Source of the DNA: Cladobotryum mycophilum
Taxonomy: Eukaryota; Ascomycota; Sordariomycetes; Hypocreales; Hypocreaceae
Length of the DNA stretch: 64,000 nucleotides
Assembly (NCBI GenBank): GCA_036429605.1
Contig: CM071589.1
Location: 4,836,001-4,900,000, forward strand
Direction: 5' to 3'
Part shown: positions 48,281 to 59,942 of the stretch, piece after piece
How the letters are laid out: every line of letters begins with the position of its first letter
Position numbering within the stretch: position 1 is the stretch's first letter
Notes under the pieces: generated by a model
Seen by the model: the letters and a program-made list of their open reading frames with translations, nothing else
Told to the model about the DNA's origin: nothing
The model's database searches: none
Translations under genes and position numbers: made by a program

Positions 48281-49196
48281 CGTCCTAGTTCTCGATTTGG
48301 ATACCTTATCTACCATCACATCTTGGAAAAGCTGCATCCATTTTGGACTGACGACTACTCGAATTTCATATTTGTGGAATTAATAAAGACTAACAACCGT
48401 GGAGGCATCATTTGCAAAGCAACGGCGTTTCAACGGCGACGAAAATAATCGACCATAACTCTCATCTCTACGATAGCAAGGAAGTCATGATTGGTGGAGG
48501 GCTATTTACAACTGCGTCATTCGCTTTCCCCTGGCAAAAAAGAAATGCTCTTCTGGCGTGGCGTTGGCGGCGGCATGGTGGACAACAAAAAAACATGTTT
48601 GCGTGCGTACATGAAGCTTGTTAGTGAATATACCAGCATGTGTTTTATTTGCTTTAATGTTTTTACTGGGATGATTGCTCTTGTTCTCTTCTTGTATACG
48701 ATAGTTTTAGAGACCCATGTACCTGTTCAGCAACGCATTGAACGATGGCGAGCGTTTGACTTGATTGACCGGACAACTCATGGCGATCATTGAGAGAAAA
48801 GGGATTAGAGCAAGTACTTGGGAAACAATACAAGGGCATCGTTCAGCCATGTATGTGTATTATAACTATGAATTTCTCATAACCACACTGATGCTTTGCT
48901 GATTGTGAAATGTTGTGGACATTGTCTACTACGGGGTGGTTCATGTGGCAGCAAAAACACCAAATCAGAGTGTAATTTAAGGAGACTATGTGGAGTGGAT
49001 AAAGGATTATGAGATAGATTAATAGTAAATTAAAGAAGTTTCAGAGAAAGGAGAAGAGCTGAGAGGAACAGGGCCAATTGAGAAAGACAGCAGAAATCAT
49101 ATCTTGCAGCCATTCAGCCATCCATCCTATTCAGCGTTTCGATGTTCATCACCCCTCTCCCTATTCATTCATTTAGAGACATTCAGAGACACGCTA
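48281..49196. other. Intergenic, convergent NMR1 and PTR2
   Basis: A 916-bp AT-rich interval between two stops. No gene is seen. Confidence 0.5.
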
Positions 49197-51221
49197 TCAT
49201 GTCTTCTCAGTTCCCTTGAGTCCGTACGGCGCCTCATCATCAATCGCCTTACCGACGAAGCCCTCTGGCAGCTCATTAAGATCATCCTCATGGGTATCCA
49301 AACCACGGAACTGGAAGAAGAAGCAGGTACCCGCGATAAAAGCCAGGATGGCCACGACGGCGTAGTTCCAGATCAGGAGGGGATCGGTGGCGAGGCCGAC
49401 AAAGGCCTGGCCTATGGCGGCGGCGAAGGAGGTCATGAACAATGCGACGGCCTGGACCATGGAGCGCATGTTCTTGGGGGCCTTGGAGTAGGCGTATTCG
49501 AGGGAGGTGATGGATGCGAAGACTTCCGCGAGGGCGATGAGGACGTAGGAGCCCGTCTGCGCCCAGACGCTGATGTCTACGGCGGGGCAGGTGACCATTT
49601 CACCCTTTTCCGGGGAGAAGATCTCGCCCGCCGCGTGGTACCCGCAGACGGACCTCTTGTAGATGTAGTACTGCACCACGGCGGCCCATACCATGGCCGC
49701 GCAGCCTACGAAGAAGCCCGCCGTGATCTTGCGGATGGGGGTGAGGCGTATGCCGGCCTTGCGGATGGCGGGGTAGATGAGGAAGTCGTTTAGGGGGATG
49801 AAGATGAGGAGGGCGAAGGGGTTGAGGTTGGAGAGGACGTCGTTGGGGACGCCGTTGCGTGTCATGACGGCGGCTTGGGACACGAGGTTGTTGTTGACTG
49901 GGGATGGTTAGTAAAGGGGGGCAATAAAAAAAAGAACTAAAAAAAAAGGGGGGGGAATGGAAATATGAAAGGGCTTACTTTGGTTATAGCAGAGCCAGAA
50001 GATGGGATACCAGCAAAAGACGGCACAGGCAGCGAACCCGCGGCGGAGTTCATCGACCCAGGCGTCGTCAAAGGTCATCCACTTGGGTCGTGTCTCATCC
50101 GTAAACCTCGAAGGCTTGACACTCTCCCAAAACGTACCGTCGTGCATGTTCTTCCACGTCTGGAAGGGATTCAACGACCACCTACCACTCTGCGCCAGGA
50201 ACCACGTCCGCAGGGCCGGGATCAGCACGGAGCCGTCCGGCTCGCGGCGGACGTAGCGCTTCCGGCCCCAGAGCATGACCAGGGGGCAGATGCTGAGCAT
50301 GATGGTGGGTAAGGTGAAGGCGAGGTAGAAGCCCACGTGTTGCTCGGCGTAGACCATGGTGAGCTGGCCAATCAGGGCGCCCGCGTTGATGAAGAAGTAG
50401 AACCAGCTGTAGATGCGCTCGGTGGTGACGGCCGGGTCGACGATGACGCGCTCGCCAGACTTGAGGGTCTTGACGTGCATGTGCTGGTCGCCCAGCTGCT
50501 CGGCGATGAGGCAGCTGATGTTGGGCTTGAAGCCGCCGGTGCCGAAGCCGATGACGATGACGGCGATGACGAGGCAGGCCAGGGAGGCGTCCCTGTTGAC
50601 GATGACGGGCGGGATGGCGGAGATGATGAGGATGATGTGGCCCAGGATGTCGACGCCCAGGGCGGCGGAGATGGTCTTGTAACGGCCCCAGTGGGCGTCG
50701 GCGACCCAGGCGCCGAGGAGGGGCATGAAGTACTGCCAGAACTGGTTGAATGTGGTGATGCCCGTGGAGGCCCGCTGGCCCATGCCCAGGGCGCCGGGTT
50801 GGTCGGTGCTAGCACCTGTGTTGGAGCCGGGGGGAGCTTTTGCTGAATGAAGTTTGTGACTGAGAGAAGAAGAAAAGAAAGGGGGTGTTAGTTGGAGTTG
50901 TTGTTTTCTATGGGATGTAACGTTCGGGGGTTTAGTTTTTTGGGGCTTCTTACAAACAACGGTTGATCCATAGTAGGAGAATCGTTCACATAGCTCAACA
51001 AAGGCAATGGTGAATAGACTCATGGGAATGTGATTGGGGACACGGCGCAACGTTGCCAGCTCCTCTGGCGTGGGCGCGACCACCTCCTCATTAGTGGGAG
51101 ATGTATCATCGATACTTTCCCCTTGAGTTTGCTGAATGATTATGGGAGTGATCTTTTCATCTGCACCATCGTTATCAAACCTCGTCTGGGAGACAGGCTG
51201 CGGTGTATCTCCGGATGACAT
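49197..51221 (-). CDS. PTR2: POT-family di/tripeptide transporter Ptr2 (one-base frameshift)
   Basis: Proton-coupled oligopeptide transporter of the plasma membrane. Exons (minus) are 51221-50954, 50859-49979 and 49897-49197. Family signatures: CERFSYYGSTVV in TM1, GMGQRASTGITTFNQFW, GRYKTISAALG, FGTGGFKPNISCLIAEQ and YSWFYFFINAGALIGQ. About 12 membrane segments. After intron 1 the peptide TNFIQQKL, a hallmark of fungal Ptr2, is in one frame while PPGSNTGAS is in the next. A G6 run on the plus strand (50829-50834) needs one more base. With it the total is 1851 nt and 616 residues. A splice at the downstream AG would avoid the indel but drop TNFIQQ. As given, the reading frame runs by chance straight through intron 1. 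Confidence 0.93.
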
Positions 51222-52900
51222 TGTTGATGTCTACTCCTTGTACCGGGGGGGGAGGATGAAAAGGATACAAAGCTTCGAAGTAAGATGTAAAGAAGTCAAT
51301 TATCAGGACACAAGCAGTCTGAGCAACTTGAAAAGCAAAACTACATAGACAAAGGCAAGATGTACTGCAAATGATGTTGGCTTTTATAGCATCGAAACAA
51401 AGTGAGGGGGAGCAATATTACATGGCGTTCTCTTGGCCTCATCAGCCATTCCTCTCTCAAGTTTGCTAGCCATCACCGTGCAGCCATCCCGTACAAGTGG
51501 CTAGGCTAGGCTCTTGGACCCAAGAATCGAAGCATTCTAGACGAACGGCCTTTGTACGAGACGGGAGGGCTTGGGGGAGGAACTAGAGCCTGATTCTGTA
51601 CGACGAGCTCTTGAGGCCAAGCAACGGCGTCAATGCCAAGTCCTTTTGAGGCTGGACTTGGATTCTTGTTGATTACATGGCTAGCACAGGTTCATATGTT
51701 GCTGATGGCGAATACGTCCGACGTGCTAGTATCTTGGTCCAGTCCCTTGGTCTTGTCAACATTGAGCCAAGTCATATCCTATTCATCAAGCTAATCAGTG
51801 AGCAGACGCAGACCAAGGGGTCAAAATAGAGTTATTTCTTAGCTCGTTGGTTTAACAGGTGCCAAGAGAGATGGGAATGAGCTTTAGGGTCATGCTTGGT
51901 ATATAATTTCTTTGTCTAGCCCATCTGAGTGGCTCGATGAATTGATAAGTTGGCTTAGACCCCCTTCTCTATTCTCCCCAAGCATATCACGATGTCGTGT
52001 GCATGACAAGGATGTTTACCCCCTTTTGGGAAACGATGAGCGTCCGGGAAACAAAAGGTCCGTTATGAGTGCGCCAATTGCGAGTCTTGAAAGTCTAGGG
52101 CTGATGAGCTTGGCACTGAAGTGGACATGATGGCGATGATGAAGCGGGAAAGGGGAGGGGGCGCAAGTTGGAGAAGAGGAAGAATGCGGGGAAGGCTTTT
52201 GTTCAGGGTTACATTAAGATGGTGATGGCTTCGACTAATGAACTAATGCCGAGAGCTTACCATTGAAAATGCCCAGAAGAGCCAAGAAACGCCATCACGG
52301 GTTCACCTTCTAGATTAAGCTTAATTCTAGGGCCAGTGACATGGGGGAAGGGGGGCCTTTCAGATTAACTTGCATGAACAAACATGGATGCTTAATCAAG
52401 GTCCTGATATCGCTTGACTCGTTCGTTTCCGAGGTTCAGCACAAACCAACCACCATGATATCTAATTTGCATTGATTGCGCGTCCTTTTTTGCTCAATAT
52501 ATGGTTTAATGCCTTGGCACGGATATCATCGGTCTTTGTTTGCTTTCTTTCCCATGTGAATACCCCAAGAGATAGACTAACCCTTTGAGCCTCCTTGCGG
52601 ATAATTTGGGAGAAACATGAAGTGAGTAAGAGATGCTTGTTTCTACTCAAAGGGCATATCTAGATGTCTATTCATGAGTTTATGTGGCCGGATACTTTCC
52701 AACTGGCAGTATCACGTTTTCCTACACCTAATCTTTGCTCCCAGTCGAAACAATTCCTATATTCTTATCACTGAAACTCCTCAAGATAGAAGCAACCAGC
52801 TTTTTGAAGAACCCATAACCCACGTTCCCAAAGAAACCCATCCCAACCCCACCGAACCAACCCCATCATCATTTCCCAAAACCAAAGCTCCCCGCCCCTT
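51222..52900. other. Intergenic, PTR2 promoter and ERG2 3' side
   Basis: About 1.7 kb, upstream of PTR2 and downstream of ERG2. No gene is supported. Short frames lack codon structure. Confidence 0.5.
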
Positions 52901-53745
52901 CTACAGCTTACCCTGCATCAAATTCCCAATCATCTCCCGGCCCGTGATCCTCGTCGTCTTCCACAGCGTCGGGAAGTCCAGCGTGCTCGACAGGCCGTCG
53001 GCGAACCCGAAGAAGAGCATCGGGGGATCCACCCGCGGGCGTACTCGAGCGCGAAGCAGCCCTCGGGCATCTTGTACTGCTTCACGTCGCCGCGGCGTAG
53101 GTGGTGCACGCTGCCGGCGGGGTACACCTCGGCCTCGTACTCGCCGGGGACGTAGGCTAGCTGCGTGCCGGAGAGGATGTGGAAGTAGTCATCTGCCGTG
53201 TGGCGGCCAGTGTGGCCTTCGGTTCCGATGGCAGTTCCTATAGGAATGTAGATGGTTAGTAAAAAAGGGAAAAGGGGGGGGCATCTATCTGATGTGGTGC
53301 TGTATATTTGACGTGAATATGATATAAGAATTGGGTGACAAACCAAAGACAATTAGATACTCGGTAATGCCTTGATCCAAGTTAGCAATTCCATCTCATC
53401 AATGAGCAGCCCATTACTTGGATGCAACAACTTACTAGCATGAATGATGTACATGCCACCCATGGCACCACCAGCATTGTTAAACACCCAGTCCTCCTCA
53501 AGGTTGATATGCGCCCCGACCTTGTCATTCAACTCCGCCACGATGTAGCTGACAACCGCCCTGGTGTTGTTTCCATGCTCCGCGAGCCCTCGCTTCGTCA
53601 GGTCATGCAGGTGATCCGTGTCAAAGATGTAGAACTGATTCAGGTTTTGCTCCACAACGTACACGACCGAGGTGAGCAGCGCCGTGAGCAGAGCTAGGAT
53701 GCCCAGCAGGGGGCTGATGCTCGGGGAAGCGTTGCTAGACGGCAT
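52901..53745 (-). CDS. ERG2: Sterol C-8 isomerase Erg2 (one-base frameshift)
   Basis: ER enzyme that moves the double bond of fecosterol from C8 to C7 in ergosterol synthesis; relative of the sigma-1 receptor. Exons (minus) are 53745-53436, 53370-53344 (27 nt) and 53237-52901. The N-terminal membrane helix is LLGILALLTALLTSVVYVVE. The core reads EDWVFNNAGGAMGGMYIIHA, then SITEYLIVFG across the micro-exon, then GTAIGTEGHTGRHTADDYF. At a G5 run on the plus strand (53022-53026) the frame slips within ARGWIP; one added base gives PMLFFGFADGLSSTLDF and ends NLMQGKL, 224 residues, the normal family length. Without it an unrelated tail runs to 52930. Confidence 0.92.
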
Positions 53746-54359
53746 GGTAGCAGCAACAGAAAGAGAAACGAGTCAATCTAATCTCAATTTGTCGTTCTAG
53801 GGAATCTCTAGAGGATAGCAACCGCTTCAACCAAGAGACAAAAGCTTTATAAAGGTCCCAACAGCTTCAAATCATGAGTGCGTACGCAACAGTATGTTGA
53901 GGGTTCTGCCACCGCTCACCGCTCGGAGACTTGAGCATCCGAATGGGCCCATTCATATCCGCCTCGGCGTTCCGGGTCGACACCGCCTTTCCGGCCGGGC
54001 TATCATGTAGTAATACCTGATATGGATACCCTCAATACCCATCGTGTGCCATGACTGGCTACTTTGTAGACACCCAAGTCATATTAGGTAGTATAGCCTG
54101 CCTAATTTCAACCTGGCGGAACCCCCCTCTTCTCTCTCTCTCTCTCTCTCTGTGTGTGTGGGCAGGCTGTTGAAACATTCAAAGTTGTTGAATTGAAATA
54201 TCATTACAAAGCAAACAAAGGCTCGGAAATGCTGACGCCTCTAGACATAGGTAATCTGTAACCCCGGACGCCATGATTCTTGTGTACAATCCATCCATCC
54301 TCATCCTGTGACCCAGATACCCTCCAATCGTACATATAGACTCCACCCCATTTCCATTT
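53746..54359. other. Intergenic, ERG2 promoter and IES1 3' side
   Basis: About 610 bp, with a TC repeat running into a TG repeat at about 54130-54160. Nothing else is recognised. Confidence 0.5.
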
Positions 54360-56417
54360 TCACTCCATGTCTGAATCTCCCAAAGCCTCTGTCTTGTCTG
54401 GGTCATCGCCTTCCTCGTCACCACGGTCCTCATCATCAGCGAGGAGGGCCGTCTGATCCCCATCTTCCATATCCATGTCGTCCATCATAGAAATATCGCC
54501 ATTAACATCCTTGCCGCCACGTTTAGAAACACCCCCATTGATATTAAGACTCGACTCCATCATGGTCTGATCCCCATCATCCGCATGTTCGCCGTTGTCA
54601 GCATCGGGAGCTGGAGCTGGCTTGGGTTTCTTGACTGTCGGTATCACACCAAGTTCGGCTTCGCGGCCCTTCCAACGGGCCAAGCGACGTGTTGATCGTC
54701 GTACGGATGCAGCATACGAACCCACCTCCTCACCATAATCGTCTGCTTCCGAGGACATCAGACAGAGGCCACCCACACCCCGCTCTCGGAAGATACCTGC
54801 ACCCCTGTCACCACTCCGAGGTAGGTTTAGTGGAGTAGACCCTTCACCATCACTGTCCTCAAAGGGGTCAATCTGTGAGACTTGTAATCGCTTGTACACC
54901 CTCAAGATGGCGCCCTCCTGTCGCCGAACCTTTCGGCTTCTGTGATGCTGTCTGCGGAGACCACGATCGAGGATGTACTCAACTCGCTGGCTTCTGTTGC
55001 GCTCGACGGCTAATTGGTGCGCTGTAGGGGGTCGCGGCTTCCTTGCAACAACACCTTCTGCCGCTGCTCCGTGACGGCTTGGTGAAGCGCCCTCAAAGAT
55101 CTGGTACTTGAGGGGCATCGATCTTCGGCCGTTGATAACTGCCAGAGTTCGAGCTAATCTGGGGGGTGGTGTCGACCTTGTACTCTCTATATCTGACTCG
55201 TGTTTGGATGGTCGAATGCGAGGAAGTATTGCAGGGCCCTCGTCTCCTACAGATGGACGAATCTTTCCACGCTTCTCTCGCTCGTTCAAGAATTGGTGAT
55301 CCAATTCCAAGATTGTGGCACGAACTTTCTGCTTCTCATGACCAAATTCAATCTCAGCTTCTGGGTCCACATTCTCCAAGGCTTCTTGCTCCTCATTCAT
55401 TTCCTCTAGCTCAGGTACACCTTGATTTGCAACATCCAGCCCGTAGTCAACGCCAGGGCCAAATGGGTTTTCTTCGCACCCTTCCTCGGTAAAGTCCGAT
55501 TCTAGGTAGAACCACATGAGCCATAAGAAAGCTCTTGCTCGGGACTTGCTGGTGTACTGAGTCTTCATGACGACGTCATGGAATTCGCGGTTCAGGGGGA
55601 AGTGCAATTCGGCGACTTTCTGAGCAGCGTTGCACATGACAAAAATGAGGTTTACAGGGTTGGTTCGGGGAATTTCCTGCTGCTTGATCTTATCAAGAGA
55701 ATTTGGTTCGTCTCGATCTTCTGCGCCACCTTTTAAAATAGACTTGAGTCGTGGGGCATCTTGCAGCTGCTTGTAGGCATGGGGGTCTTGATGGGCTTGG
55801 AGAGATGGAATTGCGTGGTATGTTCGTAATTGTGCTCGCATTTCGGGGAAAACTATTAAAGTGTTAGTCCAACATGGCTTCATTGTCTACATTGGAGGAA
55901 TGGGATACGTACAGTTGAGAGTGGTGTTCATGCGACCCATGTTGACCAGCAGACAAACCATGGCCATGCCTTTGGCGGCTTCTCTGTCGCTCATCAACTT
56001 ATCTCTCAGCACTTTGCTCGTCTTGGAGCTTCGTGCCATGGTATCAATGTAGAGGTCGGCAAAGTTCTGTTTCTCTAGGGACGTGTCATATGAGTTGGTG
56101 AAGACGTTCTGCTCGTTATCAAATACGGCTCTAAGAAAGTCGTATTGGATATCCTTTCGCCAAAGGGGTTCTCCATCTTCCTTCTTTAGATGTCGAATCT
56201 TGCCGATTTGCGGTTGCGAGTCCTTATCTTTGTCCTTCCCCTTGCCCTTGGACCGAGGCTGTTTCTCGCCGCCGCCTTCTGGCGTCGCGCCCACAATTGT
56301 ATTATCTTCATCTTCTTCGGCGACGCGCGAGACAAAGGATTTGCCTTCTGGCTGTGCAGGAGAGCTCGGATGATCCATCTCTGACGTGGCAGCGACCGAG
56401 CTGGGTGAGGCGGCCAT
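54360..56417 (-). CDS. IES1: INO80 chromatin-remodelling complex subunit Ies1
   Basis: Subunit of the fungal-specific module of INO80, acting in transcription and DNA repair in the nucleus. Exons (minus) are 56417-55913 and 55852-54360, giving 665 residues. The conserved core starts at RHLKKEDGEPLWRKDIQYDF and continues through ARSSKTSKVLRDKL, GRMNTTLN, then after the splice FFPEMRAQLRTYHAIPSLQA and RARAFLWLMWFYLESDF. The splice rebuilds TTLNFFPEM exactly. The C-terminal half is low-complexity with acidic repeats (MMDDMDMEDGD). Start MAASPSS at 56417 is the first ATG; frame upstream lacks one. Confidence 0.92.
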
Positions 56418-57350
56418 GGCGCGAATATGTGGTAAGGATTTTTGGGTAATCGAGAGCACGTTCGTTCGTTTATGGGTGGCGATGGGATCAAAGTTGGTGC
56501 ATGGCTAACTTGATGATACTATGATGCGAAGCGAGAGGAGATGACGAGAGAAAGGATCGCCTGATGGAAAACAGGGCGTGCTCTGCTCGTGACGATGATG
56601 GGTGGAGACGTCAATGGAAGGTTTTAATGAAAGGACTGGCAACTGGAAAACTTGGGGGGATTGACGGCTGGAGCCTCGAAAAGGGCAGCCAGCCTTTGAT
56701 GATGCGGCGCGCACTCTCTTACATCCATACAAGTAAGTACTACCTACTACTACCACCTACTCCCAGTACGTACTCACTACTTTTGCTCCAGCGCGAGAGG
56801 CACGTTGCGATGCGCTAGTGCCTCACTGAAGGCTGCATTGCTTCAGGTACCTGGACAACCTGGACAGGCCCGGACTCCATTCGCTGGCTGGGGTGACCCT
56901 GGCCCGTGCACTGATAACCCACCGCTGCTGCTGCCGCTGCTGCTGTTGCTCGTGTTACTACTGCTACTACCGCTGGTCCACTGTGTGTGTGTGTGGATTT
57001 CATGTTTCCCATATCCAACATCAACATTCGAAGACGGCGACTGGAGTAACCACCTCGCAGGCGGTTCCGGCCAATTCAAAAAGAACTACTAACCTTACAT
57101 CAGTAGCACAGGTGACGCAAGGTGAAAAGCCATTCGAGGCTCATTGTCTCGTCAAAGGCAAAAGGGAAGAAAACAAGCAGTCGGTATTGTAGGTAGGCAG
57201 CCTTCACGTCTTTTTTCTTCTTCCCTCTCCCAGCCCATTTTCAACATTCCTAAGCTCACCAACAGCCCTTCTTCGCAGGCACAAGTTCGCAGCCATTACT
57301 TGCTTCAAAGACAAGCGAACAAAATACCCCCTCGCGTAATTCAAAGAATA
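56418..57350. promoter_or_regulatory. Divergent upstream region IES1/POM34
   Basis: 933 bp between divergent starts. It contains TACCTA-type repeats (about 56740-56765), an imperfect CTG/CTA tract (about 56926-56972) and a TG repeat. No extra gene is seen. Confidence 0.5.
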
Positions 57351-58181
57351 ATGTCCACTCCAGTCAAGTTGACGCCCGTCAGAGGATCAGAAATCGCGGA
57401 CAGTCCCGGCACGTGGAGACACCCTCGGCTTGACGAAATCACTAGGCGACGCGAAAAGACCAACTTTTCCGAGAAGAATGTGCGACGTATAGCGTACAAT
57501 GTCGTGGCTTTGCTATCCATGTGGACGGTCCAGCTAGTGGCAACATTCAGAATAGACGGGCAAATGTGAGAGAGAATGGAAGATTGCGGATGCACATCAG
57601 AGCTCGTTGCTAATTCGTCGTCAAGATTTCCCAAGTTCTTTCGCGTATATTTTGGCTGGATATGGTTCACCCTCCAGCTGCTACCCTTCATTCAGATCGG
57701 CCTGGCATGTCTTCCGCTACTTCGCCCCAAGGATGATCTCCCCGACATCCCTTTGACAGCGACCCAGCGACAGCTGCTGGGCCTCGACCCCTCCGTCATT
57801 CCCCCTACTCCCGATGCGCAGATCAGCACCCCTCCGCGCTACTCACGAACTCCATCGCTGGCGGGCTCCGTAGGAAGCAGAGCCAGTCTCAACGGCTCGC
57901 CTATCTCTAACAGAGGAAGTCCCATTCCTACTGGCTCTCAGTACTCCCCACTTGGTAGCCCCGTATTCCAGAGGACTATGAGTGGTGGTGGTGGTGGTCT
58001 GGCAAACAGGAGGTCTTCGTTCAGCTCAAGCACCAACCCTTTCGCAGCAAGCACTGCAAGCAGTCTGTTTTCTGACCCTGCTTCACCAAGCCCGTCAGGA
58101 GGCAAGCGAACAAGTGTTGGACTGAATAACAAGTGGCTGTATGAGAAGGGGAGGCGGTCGTCGGGAACTTGGGTTCACTGA
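57351..58181 (+). CDS. POM34: Nuclear pore membrane-ring protein Pom34-like
   Basis: Exons are 57351-57565 and 57626-58181, giving 256 residues. Two hydrophobic segments, one on each side of the splice (VVALLSMWTVQLVATFRI and WIWFTLQLLPFIQIGLACL), form the double membrane pass of Pom34. The conserved NFSEKNVRRIAYNVVALL precedes the first. The C-terminal half is a Ser/Gly-rich tail with repeated short SP and FG-like motifs, ending SSGTWVH, expected to lie in the pore. Assignment is from the overall layout and the two segments, so orthology is likely but not certain. Divergent from IES1. Confidence 0.75.
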
Positions 58182-58448
58182 TACACAAACAGTAATAAGA
58201 ATATACCGGTTGAATTAATGGAGCTTGGGACCATGACCCCTGAGCAGGACCCATGTGTAGAATCAGAGGGCAGGGGATATGTACCTGCGCCGGGATAGAA
58301 TGACCTTGCCCTTGCGATGTACGTATGTAAGCACAGTGATAGTTTTAGCATTGCTTCTTAACTTGGAGTTTATTAGCGAAGGGAGAAAAAAAGAGACGAC
58401 TTCAAAATCACATAAAGGCAAAATAGTCCAAAAAAGGAATATCGAATT

Positions 58449-58536
58449 GCACAAGCCGGGATTCGAACCCGGGACGCATGCTTATTAGCGATAGAAGCTT
58501 GGGAAGCATGCATGCTAACCACTACACTACTTGTGC
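58449..58536 (-). tRNA. tRNA-Gly, anticodon CCC, with 17-nt intron
   Basis: On the minus strand the acceptor stem GCACAAG pairs with CTTGTGC (7 bp). The D-arm is GTGT..GCAT and the T-arm CCGGG-TTCGAAT-CCCGG, with a B box on the right strand. The anticodon arm CATGC/GCATG carries loop TTCCCAA, so the anticodon is CCC. A 17-nt insert (AGCTTCTATCGCTAATA) sits one base 3' of the anticodon, the canonical eukaryotic intron site. The mature tRNA would be 71 nt. A T-tract for Pol III lies just outside. Confidence 0.93.
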
Positions 58537-58794
58537 TAATCCCTTTTTGGTTGTTTGTATGGCGTTCCAAGATACTCTATATGGTGTTGTGCGCACCTCA
58601 GGTTTGCAAATGGAAGAGCTAAACCGAACAAGGTTTGTGACGACCTCCCACCTTGTGCCCCTCCATGAACCTCGACCTCCGCCACCAAGATCGTCCCTTA
58701 GGTACGAAGCACTTTTACATCACCAACCTACCTTTTGTGCTCTTGTCCCTCATAGAAGCCCGTTCCCGGAGCTTTCCCGCGCACACACCCCATC

Positions 58795-59849
58795 ATGGCC
58801 AACAAGGTCGACCGCATCGTCGCCCGCCTACAAGAGCGCATCGCAGACGGCGACTACTATGAGGCCCAGCAGCAGACCAGGGTCGCCGCCTCGCGGTACA
58901 TCAAGACCCAGAACTGGCCCGCGGCCATCGACATCCTCCACAGCGTCGCGCAGTCCCTGCTCAAAGCCGGGCAGGGGGGCAGCGGCGGGGACCTGTGCAT
59001 CTTCCTGGTGGACGTGTATAAGCAGGCGGAGCTCAAGCCGGATTCTACGACGAGGGGAGGCTGTTAACATGCCTGAGGCTGTTTGATCCGCAGGAGCCGA
59101 CGAGGAAGAAGTTTATCTCCGAGATGATGGGGTATGTTGCCAAGTTCAAGGCGTGGCGGGACAACTGATGGGCGGTAAACTGACACACGAGTGCTAGGTG
59201 GTCTGCCAAGTTTGGCGATTATCCTGCTGGTGACCCCGAGCTACATCACGTTGCTGGATCACTATACGCGGAAGAACACGACACATACGAAGCCGAGCGG
59301 CATTTGATATTGGGAACCAAGGACTCCCCAGAGGTCCTACTCAAGATGGAGTACGAATGGTACAAAGAGGGAGAACCCCACATGGCACCTCACTTCGCCG
59401 CCCGAGCTGTCCTCCCTTATCTCCTCATAGGCAACGTCCGAGCCGCATCAACCTGCTACCGACTCTTCACCAGCGCCCTCATGAACGACAATGCGTCCAT
59501 CGGTGTCCAAGACGTTTCCAGCGCAAACTCAGACCTCCGTGTCTTCCCTAGCCTACCGCTCCTCAACTTTCTCGGCCTGCTCTTGCTGGCCGTCCAGCGC
59601 GGAGCTCCCGAGGTTTACAAGGGCCTTATTTCCAAATATGCGACGCAGATCAATGAAGCCGAGGCGTGGGTGGAGTCGCTGGAGATGATTGCAGAGATGT
59701 ACTTTGGAATAACCAAGCCGCGACAGAGCAACCCGCTAATGGATATGATGAGCGGGCTCTTTGGTGGTGGAGGCGGCGCGGCAGCACCGCCTCCACAGCG
59801 ACGAGGGCTGCGCGGTACAGATGCCCCAGCTGCCGAGGGTTTGGACTAG
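58795..59849 (+). CDS. GET4: Get4, cytosolic tail-anchored protein targeting (one-base frameshift)
   Basis: Alpha-helical adaptor that with Get5 bridges Sgt2 and Get3 to hand tail-anchored proteins to the ER pathway. Exons are 58795-59131 and 59198-59849. Start MANKVDRIVARLQERIADG. Family blocks: CIFLVDVYKQAELKPD, CLRLFDPQEPTRKKFISEM, and after the splice WSAKFGDYPAGDPELHHVAG. The C-terminus has a Gly-rich patch (MSGLFGGGGG). Between TTRG and RLLTCLRLF the frame slips at a G4 run (59054-59057). One added G gives 329 residues and keeps the splice phase. As given, the first frame stops at 59067. Confidence 0.92.
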
Positions 59850-59942
59850 CAGAACCTCCGGCTCAGCAGCTTGTGTGGATGATGTACCATAATTTTCCTT
59901 GGGCGTTTAGACAGCGGTCATTGATATAGAGACAAAATACCA

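Noticed and set aside
49104..49793. Long plus-strand frame opposite the PTR2 3' exon
   Set aside because: Composition is the complement of the transporter helices; Gly/Asp/Glu-rich without any recognisable block.
50372..50815. Ser/Pro-rich minus-strand frame inside PTR2
   Set aside because: It is the out-of-frame reading produced downstream of the missing base, not a gene.
50829..50953. Alternative splice explaining the PTR2 break
   Set aside because: Using the AG just before CAAAAGCT keeps the frame but removes TNFIQQ, a conserved family block that is present and in frame from the normal acceptor.
3801..59057. Programmed ribosomal frameshifting as cause of the seven breaks
   Set aside because: No slippery heptamer or common downstream structure was seen; sites differ in codon context and share only a G/C run; unrelated housekeeping genes are affected.
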